A DNA stretch of 64,000 nucleotides from CAIZGX01 sp046048875 (GTDB lineage Bacteria; Bacteroidota; Bacteroidia; Flavobacteriales_D; Sanyastnellaceae), in assembly GCA_046048875.1 (NCBI GenBank), contig JBJOFG010000011.1, forward strand, positions 1 through 64,000, written 5' to 3'. The translations under genes and the position numbers were made by a program. The notes beneath the pieces are model-generated. The model saw only the letters and a program-made list of their open reading frames with translations, was not told where the DNA came from and did not search any database. Positions 26,094 to 34,181 of the stretch are shown here, piece after piece. Position 1 is the first letter of the stretch. Each line of letters starts with the position of its first letter.

Positions 26094-26465
26094 TTACTTG
26101 ATTTCAACTTTTGCTCCTGCTTCTTCAAGTTGTGTTTTCAAGCCGTTTGCTTCGTCTTTAGAAACACCTTCTTTCAAAGGAGATGGAGCTTTGTCTACTA
26201 CATCTTTAGCTTCTTTCAAGCCAAGACCAGTAAGATCTTTTACTAATTTAACTATTGCTAATTTGTTTGGACCTGCATCAGCAAGAACTACATCGAAAGA
26301 TGTTTGTTCTTCTGCAGCTGCAGCACCAGCGCCAGGACCAGCCATAACAACTGCCGCAGCAGCTGGCTCAATTCCATAATCGTCTTTTAAAATGGTAGCT
26401 AATTCGTTAACTTCCTTAACGGTAAGGTTAACGAGGCTTTCAGCCATTGCTTTCAAATCTGCCAT
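26094..26465 (-). CDS. rplL: 50S ribosomal protein L7/L12
   Basis: 123 residues: N-terminal dimerisation helices (LVNLTVKEVNELATILKDDYGIEP), an Ala/Gly-rich hinge (AAAAVVMAGPGAGAAAAEEQ) and the C-terminal factor-binding domain (TSFDVVLADAGPNKLAIVKL to EEAGAKVEIK). Several copies bind L10 to form the ribosomal stalk that recruits elongation factors. Follows rplJ by 39 bases. Alternate name bL12. Confidence 0.97.
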   Translation of the reverse strand: MADLKAMAESLVNLTVKEVNELATILKDDYGIEPAAAAVVMAGPGAGAAAAEEQTSFDVVLADAGPNKLAIVKLVKDLTGLGLKEAKDVVDKAPSPLKEGVSKDEANGLKTQLEEAGAKVEIK

Positions 26466-26504
26466 TGTATTTGATATTAATCGTTTCTTTTAAATTGGAA
26501 CATA

Positions 26505-27017
26505 TTAGGCGCTATGTTCCTCTTGCGCTTCTTGTTTTTCAGCATGGTTCAAAAGTGCAGAAATAACGTTGCGTGCAGGTGACTGCAACAATCCAATGAT
26601 TTCGCCAACCAACTCTTCTTTGCTCTTCAGAGCAACTAGGGTGTCTAACTGATCATCTCCAACGTATACATCTTCACGAATAAGCGCACCTTTAAGGGCA
26701 GGCTTATTTGTACCTTTTCTGAAATCCTTAATCAAACGAGCTGGAACGTTTGCAACATCTGCAATCATTACCGCTGTATTGCCTTTCAGCACAGGGTAAA
26801 GTCCTGAGAAGTCTGTTCCTTCAACACGCTCCATCGCTTTCTTCAACAAGGTGTTTTTCACCACGCGCATTTGCACGTTTTGTTTGAAGCATTCGCGACG
26901 AAGATTGCTGGTTGCCTCGGCGTTTAAGGAAACCGTGTCAGTGATGTACAAAATGGGAGCTTTGCTCAACATTTCCACTAACTCGGCGATTTCTGTGTTC
27001 TTTTGTTCTTTGTTCAT
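26505..27017 (-). CDS. rplJ: 50S ribosomal protein L10
   Basis: 170 residues from the ATG at 27015-27017, which has GGAGG ten bases upstream; a TTG three codons earlier is rejected. N-terminal rRNA-binding region (MNKEQKNTEIAELVEMLSKAP, RRECFKQNVQMRVVKNTL) and a C-terminal helix for L7/L12 dimers (VISALLNHAEKQEAQEEH). L10 with L7/L12 forms the stalk base. In other bacteria L10-L12 represses its own operon by binding the leader; no such leader was identified in the 29 bases before this gene. Confidence 0.96.
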   Translation of the reverse strand: MNKEQKNTEIAELVEMLSKAPILYITDTVSLNAEATSNLRRECFKQNVQMRVVKNTLLKKAMERVEGTDFSGLYPVLKGNTAVMIADVANVPARLIKDFRKGTNKPALKGALIREDVYVGDDQLDTLVALKSKEELVGEIIGLLQSPARNVISALLNHAEKQEAQEEHSA

Positions 27018-27046
27018 AAAGTACAATCCTCCGATTTAACCAGCGA

Positions 27047-27739
27047 TTAGCTCACTGATTTGGTTTCAACTTGAACACTTGGACTCATAGTAGAAGAAAC
27101 ATAAATGCTCTTCATATAAGTTCCTTTTGCAGCAGAAGGCTTTAATTTCACCAAAGTAGAAATTAATTCACTTGCATTTTCAGCCAATTGGTTAGCGTCG
27201 AAAGACACACGACCAATACTTGCGTGAACGATACCAGCCTTATCAACTTTAAAGTCGATATTACCAGCCTTCTTTTCTGTAACAGCTTTTCCAACATCCA
27301 TCGTAACTGTACCGGTCTTTGGGTTAGGCATTAATCCGCGTGGTCCGAGGATTCTACCTAATGCTCCAACCTGTCCCATTACGCTGGGTGTGGTAATAAT
27401 AACGTCAACGTCGGTCCATCCGCCCTTAATCTTGTCGATGTATTCCGTTAATCCTACGTGGTCTGCGCCAGCGGCTTTAGCCTCTGCTTCCTTGTCAGGA
27501 GTACAAAGTACTAAAACGCGAACGTCTTTACCAGTTCCGTGAGGAAGTGATACAGTTCCACGAACCATTTGGTTGGATTTTTTCGGGTCTACTCCGAGGC
27601 GAACGGCAAGATCCACAGACGCGTCAAACTTTGTGCTTGTAATTTTCTTAACAAGCGACGCTGCTTCGGGCAAAGTGTACGTTTTTGTGTTGTCGTACTG
27701 TGCCACTGCGGCTTTCATTTTTTTGCTGAGGGTTCCCAT
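27047..27739 (-). CDS. rplA: 50S ribosomal protein L1
   Basis: 230 residues. Characteristic segments VDLAVRLGVDPKKSNQMVRG, the L1 signature around IITTPSVMGQVGALGRILGPRGLMPNPKTGTV, and the end SAAKGTYMKSIYVSSTMSPSV. L1 forms the mobile L1 stalk that handles exit-site tRNA, and in many bacteria represses the rplKA messenger. Separated from rplK by 17 bases. Confidence 0.97.
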   Translation of the reverse strand: MGTLSKKMKAAVAQYDNTKTYTLPEAASLVKKITSTKFDASVDLAVRLGVDPKKSNQMVRGTVSLPHGTGKDVRVLVLCTPDKEAEAKAAGADHVGLTEYIDKIKGGWTDVDVIITTPSVMGQVGALGRILGPRGLMPNPKTGTVTMDVGKAVTEKKAGNIDFKVDKAGIVHASIGRVSFDANQLAENASELISTLVKLKPSAAKGTYMKSIYVSSTMSPSVQVETKSVS

Positions 27740-27756
27740 TGCTTAATTACCTCTGA

Positions 27757-28194
27757 TTAAAAAGGGCGTTCACCGGTTACTTGTATACCTAGACTACGTG
27801 CTGTACCAGCTACCATTTTCATGGCAGACTCAACGGTAAAGCAGTTTAAGTCAGGCATTTTATCTTCTGCAATAGCTTTAACTTGTTCCCAAGTTACGCT
27901 ACCCACTTTCTGACGGTTAGGTTCTGCAGCACCTTGCTTAGCTTTGGCGGCATCTAACAGTTGAACAGCGGCAGGAGCAGTCTTAATTACAAAGTCAAAG
28001 GATTTATCCTTGTACACAGTAATTAATACAGGGCACACTTTACCAGCTTTGTCTTGTGTTCTAGCATTGAATTGCTTACAGAACTCCATGATGTTTACAC
28101 CCTTAGAACCTAATGCAGGTCCTACTGGTGGTGCAGGATTAGCGGCGCCTCCTTTAATTTGCAGCTTTACAAAACCAGCTACTTCTTTCGCCAT
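27757..28194 (-). CDS. rplK: 50S ribosomal protein L11
   Basis: 145 residues: KLQIKGGAANPAPPVGPALG with the proline-rich start, then the GTPase-centre RNA-binding C-terminal domain (VTWEQVKAIAEDKMPDLNCF to RSLGIQVTG). L11 shapes the 23S GTPase-associated centre, the site of thiostrepton action and of RelA activation. In one run with rplA; 86 bases separate it from nusG. Confidence 0.97.
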   Translation of the reverse strand: MAKEVAGFVKLQIKGGAANPAPPVGPALGSKGVNIMEFCKQFNARTQDKAGKVCPVLITVYKDKSFDFVIKTAPAAVQLLDAAKAKQGAAEPNRQKVGSVTWEQVKAIAEDKMPDLNCFTVESAMKMVAGTARSLGIQVTGERPF

Positions 28195-28280
28195 ATTACT
28201 TATTTTATTTATTTTGTTCTGGTGCCTAACGGGAAGCGAAGCGTAACCTTATAAGATTACGTTAAACACCAAAAGCGCGT

Positions 28281-28829
28281 TTATTCTTTTTCTACTTGCA
28301 TGTAGCTCAACTCCACTGGAGTCTTGCGTCCAAAAATCTTAACACTAACCGTTAACTTCTTCTTGTCTTCGTTAATTTCCTCCACAATAGCACTGAAGTT
28401 GTTGAACGGTCCGTCGATAACCTTCACGTTTTCTCCAACTACAAATGGAATGTTTAACTCTTCACCAGTCTCTGCTAACTCATCTACTTTACCTAAGATG
28501 CGATTCACCTCAGATAAACGTAATGCTATAGGTTCTCCTTTCTTTTCAGCTCCTAAAAATCCGATAACGTTGGTTACGTTGCGAATAATGTGAGGAACTT
28601 CTCCGATCAGATTAGCTTCAATTAAGACATAACCCGGAAGATAGCTGCGCTCTTTGCTCACTTTCTTTCCATTACGGATTTGGAAAACTTTTTCGGTAGG
28701 AATAAGAACTTGGCTAACGTAATCTTGAAGACCACGAGCTTTAATTTCGCTCTCAATAAATTCCTTTACCTTTTTTTCCTTCCCGCTAATGGCGCGAACT
28801 ACGTACCACTTTTTTTCAATGTCGCTCAT
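28281..28829 (-). CDS. nusG: Transcription termination/antitermination factor NusG
   Basis: 182 residues: NGN domain (KKWYVVRAISGKEKKVKEFI ... YLPGYVLIEA) and C-terminal KOW domain (PFVVGENVKVIDGPFNNFSA to RKTPVELSYMQVEKE). NusG rides on RNA polymerase and links it to ribosomes or Rho. Follows secE by 17 bases, the usual pairing. Confidence 0.97.
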   Translation of the reverse strand: MSDIEKKWYVVRAISGKEKKVKEFIESEIKARGLQDYVSQVLIPTEKVFQIRNGKKVSKERSYLPGYVLIEANLIGEVPHIIRNVTNVIGFLGAEKKGEPIALRLSEVNRILGKVDELAETGEELNIPFVVGENVKVIDGPFNNFSAIVEEINEDKKKLTVSVKIFGRKTPVELSYMQVEKE

Positions 28830-28846
28830 TATTCCGAGTTGTTAAG

Positions 28847-29044
28847 TTAGGCAATAAAGTCATAAATCATCTTAATGATTCCTTTCCCGAAGGCAAAGTC
28901 CATTAAGAAAATTAAAGCACCCAATACAAGAATAGAAATGAATGTAAGTACTGTGCTCTCTTGTAATTCCTTCCAAGTAGGCCATGTTACTTTGTTCATC
29001 AATTCATCGTATGATTCTTTCAAGTATGTGATAATTGCTGCCAT
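28847..29044 (-). CDS. secE: Preprotein translocase subunit SecE
   Basis: 65 residues, the short one-helix form: amphipathic ESYDELMNKVTWPTWKELQ with the conserved KVTWP motif, then one membrane helix (LTFISILVLGALIFLMDFAF). SecE clamps the SecY channel. Lies between tRNA-Trp and nusG. Confidence 0.96.
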   Translation of the reverse strand: MAAIITYLKESYDELMNKVTWPTWKELQESTVLTFISILVLGALIFLMDFAFGKGIIKMIYDFIA

Positions 29045-29058
29045 AACTTTAGTTTTCG

Positions 29059-29129
29059 CACGGGCACCTGGATTCGAACCAAGATCAACGGTTTTGGAGA
29101 CCGCTATTCTACCATTGAACTATGCCCGT
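29059..29129 (-). tRNA. tRNA-Trp(CCA)
   Basis: 71 nt. Acceptor ACGGGCA/TGCCCGT with discriminator G, anticodon loop CTCCAAA, T-arm GGTTCGAATCC. CCA is not encoded. Between tuf and secE, its usual place in Bacteroidota. Confidence 0.95.
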
Positions 29130-29153
29130 AATGTTGTTTCTATAAATGTCAAA

Positions 29154-29190
29154 AGTGAAGACAGAAACTTATGCAGTTTCCGTCTTCACT
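29154..29190 (-). terminator. Hairpin after tuf
   Basis: AGTGAAGAC(G)GAAAC pairs with GTTTC(T)GTCTTCACT across a 7-base loop, followed on the minus strand by TTTTGACA. 15-bp stem with one G-T pair. Since tRNA-Trp and secE follow, it may be a partial terminator or a processing site. Confidence 0.7.
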
Positions 29191-29205
29191 ATGTTGCACT
29201 AAATA

Positions 29206-30393
29206 TTACTTAATGATTTCAGTTACTTGTCCAGCACCAACGGTACGGCCACCTTCGCGGATAGCGAAACGAAGACCTTTGTCCATTGCGATAGGAGCAA
29301 TCAACTTAACTGTAATAGATACGTTATCTCCAGGAAGTACCATCTCACGTCCTGCATCAAGAGAAATCTCTCCAGTTACGTCAGTTGTACGGAAGTAGAA
29401 CTGTGGACGGTATTTGTTATGGAATGGAGTATGACGTCCACCTTCTTCTTTCTTCAATACGTAAATCTCAGCTTTGAATTCAGTGTGAGGGTTGATTGAG
29501 TTAGGAGCACAGATAACCATACCACGACGGATATCGCTCTTCTCAATACCACGTAACAACAAACCTACGTTGTCACCAGCTTCTCCACGATCCAAGATCT
29601 TACGGAACATTTCAACTCCAGTACAAGTAGACTTCAACTTCTCTTCGTTGAAACCGATGATATCAACCTCGTTACCTGTGTTGATAACACCACGCTCGAT
29701 ACGACCAGTTGCTACAGTACCACGACCAGTGATCGTAAATACGTCTTCAACGGACATCAAGAAAGGCTTTTCAGTCTCACGTGGAGGAATTGGAATCCAA
29801 GAGTCTACAGCAGCCATTAAAGCCATAACTGTATCAACCCATTTTGGCTCTCCGTTTAATGCACCCAAAGCAGAACCTTGGATAACAGGAGTGTTGTCTC
29901 CATCGTATTCGTAGAATGAAAGTAATTCACGAATTTCCATTTCAACTAACTCTAACAATTCTGGATCATCTACCATGTCAACCTTGTTCATGAATACCAC
30001 AATACGTGGAACACCAACTTGACGACCTAATAGGATGTGCTCACGAGTTTGTGGCATTGGACCATCTGTAGCTGCAACAACTAAGATAGCACCATCCATT
30101 TGAGCAGCACCAGTAACCATGTTCTTAACGTAGTCAGCGTGACCTGGACAGTCAACGTGAGCATAGTGACGGTTTTCTGTAGCGTACTCAACGTGCGCAG
30201 TGTTAATAGTGATACCACGCTCTTTTTCTTCAGGAGCGTTGTCGATAGAAGAGAAATCACGCTTCTCTGCTAAACCAGCATTAGCCAAAACAGTAGTGAT
30301 GGCAGCGGTTAACGTAGTTTTACCGTGGTCTACGTGACCAATAGTTCCAATGTTCACGTGGGGTTTGGAACGGTCAAATGATTCTTTAGCCAT
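29206..30393 (-). CDS. tuf: Elongation factor Tu
   Basis: 395 residues. GTPase motifs GHVDHGKTT (G1), DCPGHADY (G3) and NKVDMVDD (G4), then the two beta-barrel domains ending GAGQVTEIIK. Delivers aminoacyl-tRNA to the ribosome. Downstream of four tRNA genes and upstream of tRNA-Trp, secE and nusG, the standard order in this phylum. Only copy in the window. Confidence 0.98.
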   Translation of the reverse strand: MAKESFDRSKPHVNIGTIGHVDHGKTTLTAAITTVLANAGLAEKRDFSSIDNAPEEKERGITINTAHVEYATENRHYAHVDCPGHADYVKNMVTGAAQMDGAILVVAATDGPMPQTREHILLGRQVGVPRIVVFMNKVDMVDDPELLELVEMEIRELLSFYEYDGDNTPVIQGSALGALNGEPKWVDTVMALMAAVDSWIPIPPRETEKPFLMSVEDVFTITGRGTVATGRIERGVINTGNEVDIIGFNEEKLKSTCTGVEMFRKILDRGEAGDNVGLLLRGIEKSDIRRGMVICAPNSINPHTEFKAEIYVLKKEEGGRHTPFHNKYRPQFYFRTTDVTGEISLDAGREMVLPGDNVSITVKLIAPIAMDKGLRFAIREGGRTVGAGQVTEIIK

Positions 30394-30508
30394 TGGTTGT
30401 TTTTTTTGTGTTTTTTATCGCTTTAATTTAATAGCCTTTCTAAATTGTTCAATTGCAAGACTTAAATCACTTAGCACGTTTACGCTAAAATTTTAAAACT
30501 ACTCGTAG

Positions 30509-30580
<72 letters not shown>

Positions 30581-30594
30581 TGATGGGGAAGTAG

Positions 30595-30667
30595 AGCGGG
30601 AGACGAGGCTCGAACTCGCGACATTTAGCTTGGAAGGCTAATGCTCTACCAACTGAGCTACTCCCGC
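30595..30667 (-). tRNA. tRNA-Gly(UCC)
   Basis: 73 nt. Acceptor GCGGGAG/CTCCCGC (one mismatch tolerated at the inner end), anticodon stem TTAGC/GCTAA with loop CTTCCAA, T-arm GAGTTCGAGCCTC. Third of the tRNA run. Confidence 0.94.
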
Positions 30668-30711
30668 TTTTAAGTGACCGACAGTCATTCCACCCTATTA
30701 GCCGTAAAGAG

Positions 30712-30794
30712 TGGGGAGAACAGGATTCGAACCTGTGAAGGTGTACACCAACAGATTTACAGTCTGTCCTCGTTGGCCGCTTGAGTATCTCCCC
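30712..30794 (-). tRNA. tRNA-Tyr(GUA)
   Basis: 83 nt, type II with a long variable arm. Acceptor GGGGAGA/TCTCCCC with discriminator A, anticodon stem ACAGA/TCTGT with loop CTGTAAA, T-arm CAGGTTCGAATCCTG. Second of the tRNA run. Confidence 0.95.
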
Positions 30795-30799
30795 TTTGG

Positions 30800-30873
30800 A
30801 GCCGGTGGAGGGATTCGAACCCCCGACCAGCTGATTACAAATCAGCTGCTCTGGCCAGCTGAGCTACACCGGC
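30800..30873 (-). tRNA. tRNA-Thr(UGU)
   Basis: 74 nt. Acceptor GCCGGTG/CACCGGC, anticodon stem GCTGA/TCAGC with loop TTTGTAA, T-arm GGGGTTCGAATCCCT. First of the tRNA run and closest to the promoter. Confidence 0.95.
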
Positions 30874-30912
30874 GTAAAAACGTTTTTAGTGATTCAAAGA
30901 ACTACAACAAAA

Positions 30913-30938
30913 CACCCCTAATCCGTAAATTAGGGGTG
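30913..30938 (-). promoter_or_regulatory. Hairpin at the start of the tRNA-tuf transcript or terminator of hpf
   Basis: CACCCCTAAT and ATTAGGGGTG form a 10-bp perfect stem with a 6-base loop, directly after the -7 box and overlapping the expected start site. On the minus strand it is followed by TTTTGTTG. It could terminate hpf transcripts or sit at the 5' end of the tRNA transcript. Confidence 0.6.
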
Positions 30939-30969
30939 CAAATGTAGTTATTATTTTTACATATCCAAA
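30939..30969 (-). promoter_or_regulatory. Promoter of the tRNA-tuf operon
   Basis: Minus strand TTTG, 19 bases, TACATTTG: an exact match to the Bacteroidota sigma-A consensus. Lies between hpf and tRNA-Thr(UGU); probably a strong growth-rate-linked promoter. Confidence 0.8.
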
Positions 30970-30986
30970 CACTAATGCAATTTTTT

Positions 30987-31277
30987 TTACTGCTTTTCCT
31001 TATTTTTTTCAATCTGACGCTTCAAAGCGTCAACCGCTAAATCAGTAGCCTCTTCAAATGTTTTGCATTGCTTCTTTGCAAATAACTCTGTTCCAGGTAC
31101 TTTTAATATTATTTCTGTGATTTTGTTCTCCTGGTCAGCGTTTTTATCCAATCTTAATAAAATTTCAGCTTTGTGTATTGCCGGATGAAATACACCTAAC
31201 TTTTTTGTTTTCTCCTCCACGAATGCGATCAATTTAACGTCCGCGTCGAAATGAATGCTCTGAACTGTGATTTGCAT
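30987..31277 (-). CDS. hpf: Ribosome hibernation-promoting factor, short form
   Basis: 96 residues of the HPF/RaiA fold: MQITVQSIHFDADVKLIAFV, EKTKKLGVFHPAIHKAEILL, then FAKKQCKTFEEATDLAVDAL and a Lys-rich end. It binds the 30S decoding region and inactivates ribosomes in stationary phase. The C-terminal dimerisation domain of long HPF is missing, so it is the short type. 5 bases after xerC; co-transcribed with it. Confidence 0.9.
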   Translation of the reverse strand: MQITVQSIHFDADVKLIAFVEEKTKKLGVFHPAIHKAEILLRLDKNADQENKITEIILKVPGTELFAKKQCKTFEEATDLAVDALKRQIEKNKEKQ

Positions 31278-31282
31278 AATGA

Positions 31283-32173
31283 TTAGTTTTTAGGTGATTT
31301 ATTTTCTCTTGGATGAAGATGAGCATGGATACGTTTCAGTCGATCTGTACTCAAATGCGTGTAGACCTGCGTTGCTGATAAGTTAGCATGTCCCAATATT
31401 TCCTTAATGTGATTCAAGTCAGCTCCGTTATTCAACATGTGCGTTGCAAAACTGTGCCGCAAGACATGTGGACTTTTTTTCTTTTGGGTCGTCACAAGGG
31501 AGAGTGAGGATTTAACACGTCTATAGAAGCTGGAGCGACTTAACGGTTGTCCCTTTTCATTTTGAAACAATGCGTCTTCGCTTCCTGTAGATTTGGAAAG
31601 GCTCATGTGCTGTTTCAACTTCTGAATCATTTCATCATTAACGGGCACATATCTCACTTTGTTTCGCTTACCCAAAACTTTTATTTGTCCGATCCCGAAA
31701 TCAATATCCCGTTGTTTCAATCCCATCATTTCGGAAAGACGAATTCCGGTCTCATAAAACAGTTGTATCATGAGCGCATTAACTTTTTCTTCCTCGGAAT
31801 CGGTGTCACTCAGCCTGTAAAGGTCAATTCCTTGCTGCTCCTGTAAAGTCTCGGGTAGGCGAGAGGGACGCTTTGGTTTGGTCACTCCTTTGGCTGGATT
31901 GATCTGTATTTCTTTACGTTTCATAAGGAAACGAAACCAGGCATTCAGCGCAGAGAGTTTTCTGTGAATGCTTCGCTCTGAAATTTCTTGAACCATTAAC
32001 TCACTGATCCAACTTCGAATGTGGATTGAAGCAACGTCAGAAATTTGCGTGATTTCAAATTGGTTGGACATGAATTCTTCGAATTGACTAATGTCGCTGC
32101 GGTAAGCTGAAACCGTATGGACCGAGGATCGCTTTTCGCTTGTTAAGTATTCGAAGAATGGAGTGGTATTCAC
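31283..32173 (-). CDS. xerC: Tyrosine recombinase XerC-like
   Basis: About 296 residues from a GTG at 32171-32173. An ATG 15 codons earlier (32216-32218) is open but its first codons are the terminator hairpin of rpsU, and homologues begin near FFEYLTSEKRSSVHTVSAYRSD, so the GTG is preferred. SAM-like N-terminal domain (10-95) and catalytic domain with Arg in TGIRLSEM, Lys in VLGKRNKVR, HVLRHSFATHML, His in LGHANLSATQ and nucleophile Tyr in VYTH. Resolves chromosome dimers at dif with XerD. Followed by hpf at 5 bases, the usual Bacteroidota order. Confidence 0.88.
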   Translation of the reverse strand: MNTTPFFEYLTSEKRSSVHTVSAYRSDISQFEEFMSNQFEITQISDVASIHIRSWISELMVQEISERSIHRKLSALNAWFRFLMKRKEIQINPAKGVTKPKRPSRLPETLQEQQGIDLYRLSDTDSEEEKVNALMIQLFYETGIRLSEMMGLKQRDIDFGIGQIKVLGKRNKVRYVPVNDEMIQKLKQHMSLSKSTGSEDALFQNEKGQPLSRSSFYRRVKSSLSLVTTQKKKSPHVLRHSFATHMLNNGADLNHIKEILGHANLSATQVYTHLSTDRLKRIHAHLHPRENKSPKN

Positions 32174-32180
32174 CTGGTGA

Positions 32181-32215
32181 AAATAAAAAAGGTCTTGGGA
32201 TAACCCAAGACCTTT
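32181..32215 (-). terminator. Terminator of rpsU overlapping the alternative xerC start
   Basis: Minus strand AAAGGTCTTGGG-TTAT-CCCAAGACC then TTTTTTATTTT: 9-bp GC-rich stem and long U tract, 22 bases after the rpsU stop. Confidence 0.88.
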
Positions 32216-32236
32216 CATAAATATTGTTTAATTCAA

Positions 32237-32431
32237 TTAAGAATTCTCCTCACGCTTCATTGCAGCAATGTAAACAGCATGTTTGATTTCGTCACGACGG
32301 CGAACACTTTTCTTAGTGAATTGTTGACGAGCACGCAATTCTTTTACAACACCAGTTCTTTCAAATTTCTTTTTGAACTTCTTAAGTGCCTTGTCGATGC
32401 TTTCGCCTTCTTTTACTGGAATGATTAACAT
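32237..32431 (-). CDS. rpsU: 30S ribosomal protein S21
   Basis: 64 residues, basic: IPVKEGESIDKALKKFKKKFERTGVVKELRARQ, the typical S21 start, then VRRRDEIKHAVYIAAMKREE. S21 helps the 30S subunit pair with messenger. In Bacteroidota S21 also helps to keep the anti-Shine-Dalgarno masked, which fits the rarity of such sites here. Own promoter 28 bases upstream and own terminator. Confidence 0.96.
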   Translation of the reverse strand: MLIIPVKEGESIDKALKKFKKKFERTGVVKELRARQQFTKKSVRRRDEIKHAVYIAAMKREENS

Positions 32432-32458
32432 GTCTTTTCTGTTTCTTTAATTGGGCGA

Positions 32459-32489
32459 CAAAAGTAATGAACTTTTTCGATTCTCCAAA
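32459..32489 (-). promoter_or_regulatory. Promoter of rpsU
   Basis: Minus strand TTTG, 19 bases, TACTTTTG; exact fit to the Bacteroidota consensus, 28 bases before the start codon. Confidence 0.8.
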
Positions 32490-32491
32490 TC

Positions 32492-33631
32492 TTATTTAAG
32501 AATTTCTCTAGAAATTACTAATTTTTGAATTTCCGAAGTTCCCTCACCAATGGTACAAAGCTTCGAGTCGCGGTAAAACTTCTCTACCGGAAAGTCTTTA
32601 GTATAGCCATATCCGCCGAAAATTTGAATAGCTTCAGTTGCTACCCTCACCGCTACTTCAGAGGCATAATATTTCGCCATTGCAGATTCCTTCGTGAGCT
32701 TCTTTTTGTTGTTCTTTAAGTGGGCAGCTTGCAATAACAGCAATTCAGCTGCTTCAATATCTGTGCGCATATCTGCAATCTTGAAAGCGATCGCTTGGAA
32801 CTGCGAAATGGGTTTGCCGAATTGTTCGCGCTCTTTTGAATACTGAACAGCCGCTTCGTATGCACCTTTTGCAATACCTAATGATAATGCTCCAATACTG
32901 ATGCGTCCGCCATCTAGAATCTTCATCGCTTGAACAAATCCATCACCCACATTCCCTAAAACTTGACTTTCATGAATGCGGCAATCTTCGAAGATTAATT
33001 CAGCGGTTTCAGATGCGCGCATCCCTAATTTGTTTTCTTTCTTTCCTCCTCGGAAACCTGGAGTGTTGCGTTCTACAATAAATGCTGTTATACCGTGTGA
33101 GTCTAAAAGATCACCTGTTCGAACTAAAACAACAGCAATTTCACCGCTAATTCCGTGAGTAATCCAGTTCTTTGTTCCGTTAATCACCCAATACTCGCCG
33201 TCCTTTACGGCAGTGCATTTCATGCGCATCGCATCCGACCCTGTATTGGCTTCGGTTAATCCCCAAGCTCCAACCCATTCACCAGATGCTAGCTTAGGAA
33301 GGTATTTCTGCTTCTGCTCTTCATTCCCGAATTCCAAAATGTGATTGGTGCAAAGGGAATTGTGAGCGGCTACACTCAAGCCGATGGAACCGCAAACTTT
33401 TGCAATTTCAACGATACAAGAAATGTATTCGTAATAGCCCAAACCTGCTCCGCCGTAGGCAGAAGGAACAAGCACGCCCATGAGGCCGAGCTCACCCATT
33501 TTGTGAAATAATTCTTTCGGGAAAATTTGCTCTTCATCCCAGTGCATGACGTTCGGTCTGATTTCTTTTTCAGCGAAGTCACGAACCATTTGCGAGATCA
33601 TTGCTTCGCTTTCTTCTTGTTTGAAGTTCAT
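32492..33631 (-). CDS. Acyl-CoA dehydrogenase
   Basis: 379 residues from the ATG at 33629-33631 (a TTG ten codons earlier is discounted). FAD-dependent enzyme that makes the alpha-beta double bond in acyl-CoA. Seen: LTEANTGSDA (flavin contact), WITHG, REQFGKPISQFQAIAFKIADM, FGGYGYTKDFPVEK, and the catalytic base Glu in CTIGEGTSEIQ. Length and motifs fit the short-chain/butyryl-CoA dehydrogenase type. Third gene of an operon after the HhH protein and apt, 16 bases from apt. Likely role in fatty acid or branched-chain amino acid breakdown. Confidence 0.93.
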   Translation of the reverse strand: MNFKQEESEAMISQMVRDFAEKEIRPNVMHWDEEQIFPKELFHKMGELGLMGVLVPSAYGGAGLGYYEYISCIVEIAKVCGSIGLSVAAHNSLCTNHILEFGNEEQKQKYLPKLASGEWVGAWGLTEANTGSDAMRMKCTAVKDGEYWVINGTKNWITHGISGEIAVVLVRTGDLLDSHGITAFIVERNTPGFRGGKKENKLGMRASETAELIFEDCRIHESQVLGNVGDGFVQAMKILDGGRISIGALSLGIAKGAYEAAVQYSKEREQFGKPISQFQAIAFKIADMRTDIEAAELLLLQAAHLKNNKKKLTKESAMAKYYASEVAVRVATEAIQIFGGYGYTKDFPVEKFYRDSKLCTIGEGTSEIQKLVISREILK

Positions 33632-33647
33632 GGTGGTGTTATCTTTT

Positions 33648-34181
33648 TTAAAACTGTGCAAAAGTATGTATGGCAGCGTTATTCAAACCAATGATTTCTC
33701 TTCCATTAAGAAAATTTAATTCCATCAGGAAAGAAAAGGCAATTAATTCAGCCCCTGTGTTCTTTATTAATTGTGCCGCGGCATTTGCTGTTCCGCCTGT
33801 TGCTAGAACATCATCATGCAAGATCACCCGGTCGTTCTTGTTTAATGCAGATTGTTGAATCTCAATTTCAGCACTGCCGTATTCCAACGAGTATGAGATT
33901 CCAGTAACAGCACCTGGTAATTTTCCTTTTTTTCGAATGCAAATGAATGGTATGTTTAGTTCAAGCGCTAAAGGCATACCCAATAAAAAACCGCGACTTT
34001 CCATAGCAACCAGGGCAGTGGGATTGAGTTTCTTTAAATCAATGGCCATTTCCGTTGTAAGCTCTTTAATTAATTCTGGATGTCGAAAAAGAGGAAGAAT
34101 ATCTTTAAAAACAATTCCTTCGATTGGGAAATTGGGAGTGTCAATAATGAGTTCGCGGACTCTATTTTGAAGTGTTTGCAT
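33648..34181 (-). CDS. apt: Adenine phosphoribosyltransferase
   Basis: 177 residues from the ATG at 34179-34181 (upstream TTG discounted). Converts adenine and PRPP to AMP. Seen: PNFPIEGIVFKDILPLFRHP, ESRGFLLGMPLALEL, RKKGKLPG, and the PRPP loop VILHDDVLATGGTA. The usual VDDLLATGGT is shifted to HDDVLATGGT but keeps both acidic residues. Its start overlaps the end of the HhH gene by 20 bases. Confidence 0.92.
   Translation of the reverse strand: MQTLQNRVRELIIDTPNFPIEGIVFKDILPLFRHPELIKELTTEMAIDLKKLNPTALVAMESRGFLLGMPLALELNIPFICIRKKGKLPGAVTGISYSLEYGSAEIEIQQSALNKNDRVILHDDVLATGGTANAAAQLIKNTGAELIAFSFLMELNFLNGREIIGLNNAAIHTFAQF

Noticed and set aside
31283..32173. Tyrosine recombinase as integrase of a mobile island
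   Set aside because: Its place between rpsU and hpf is the conserved place of housekeeping xerC in Bacteroidota, with no att-like repeats nearby.
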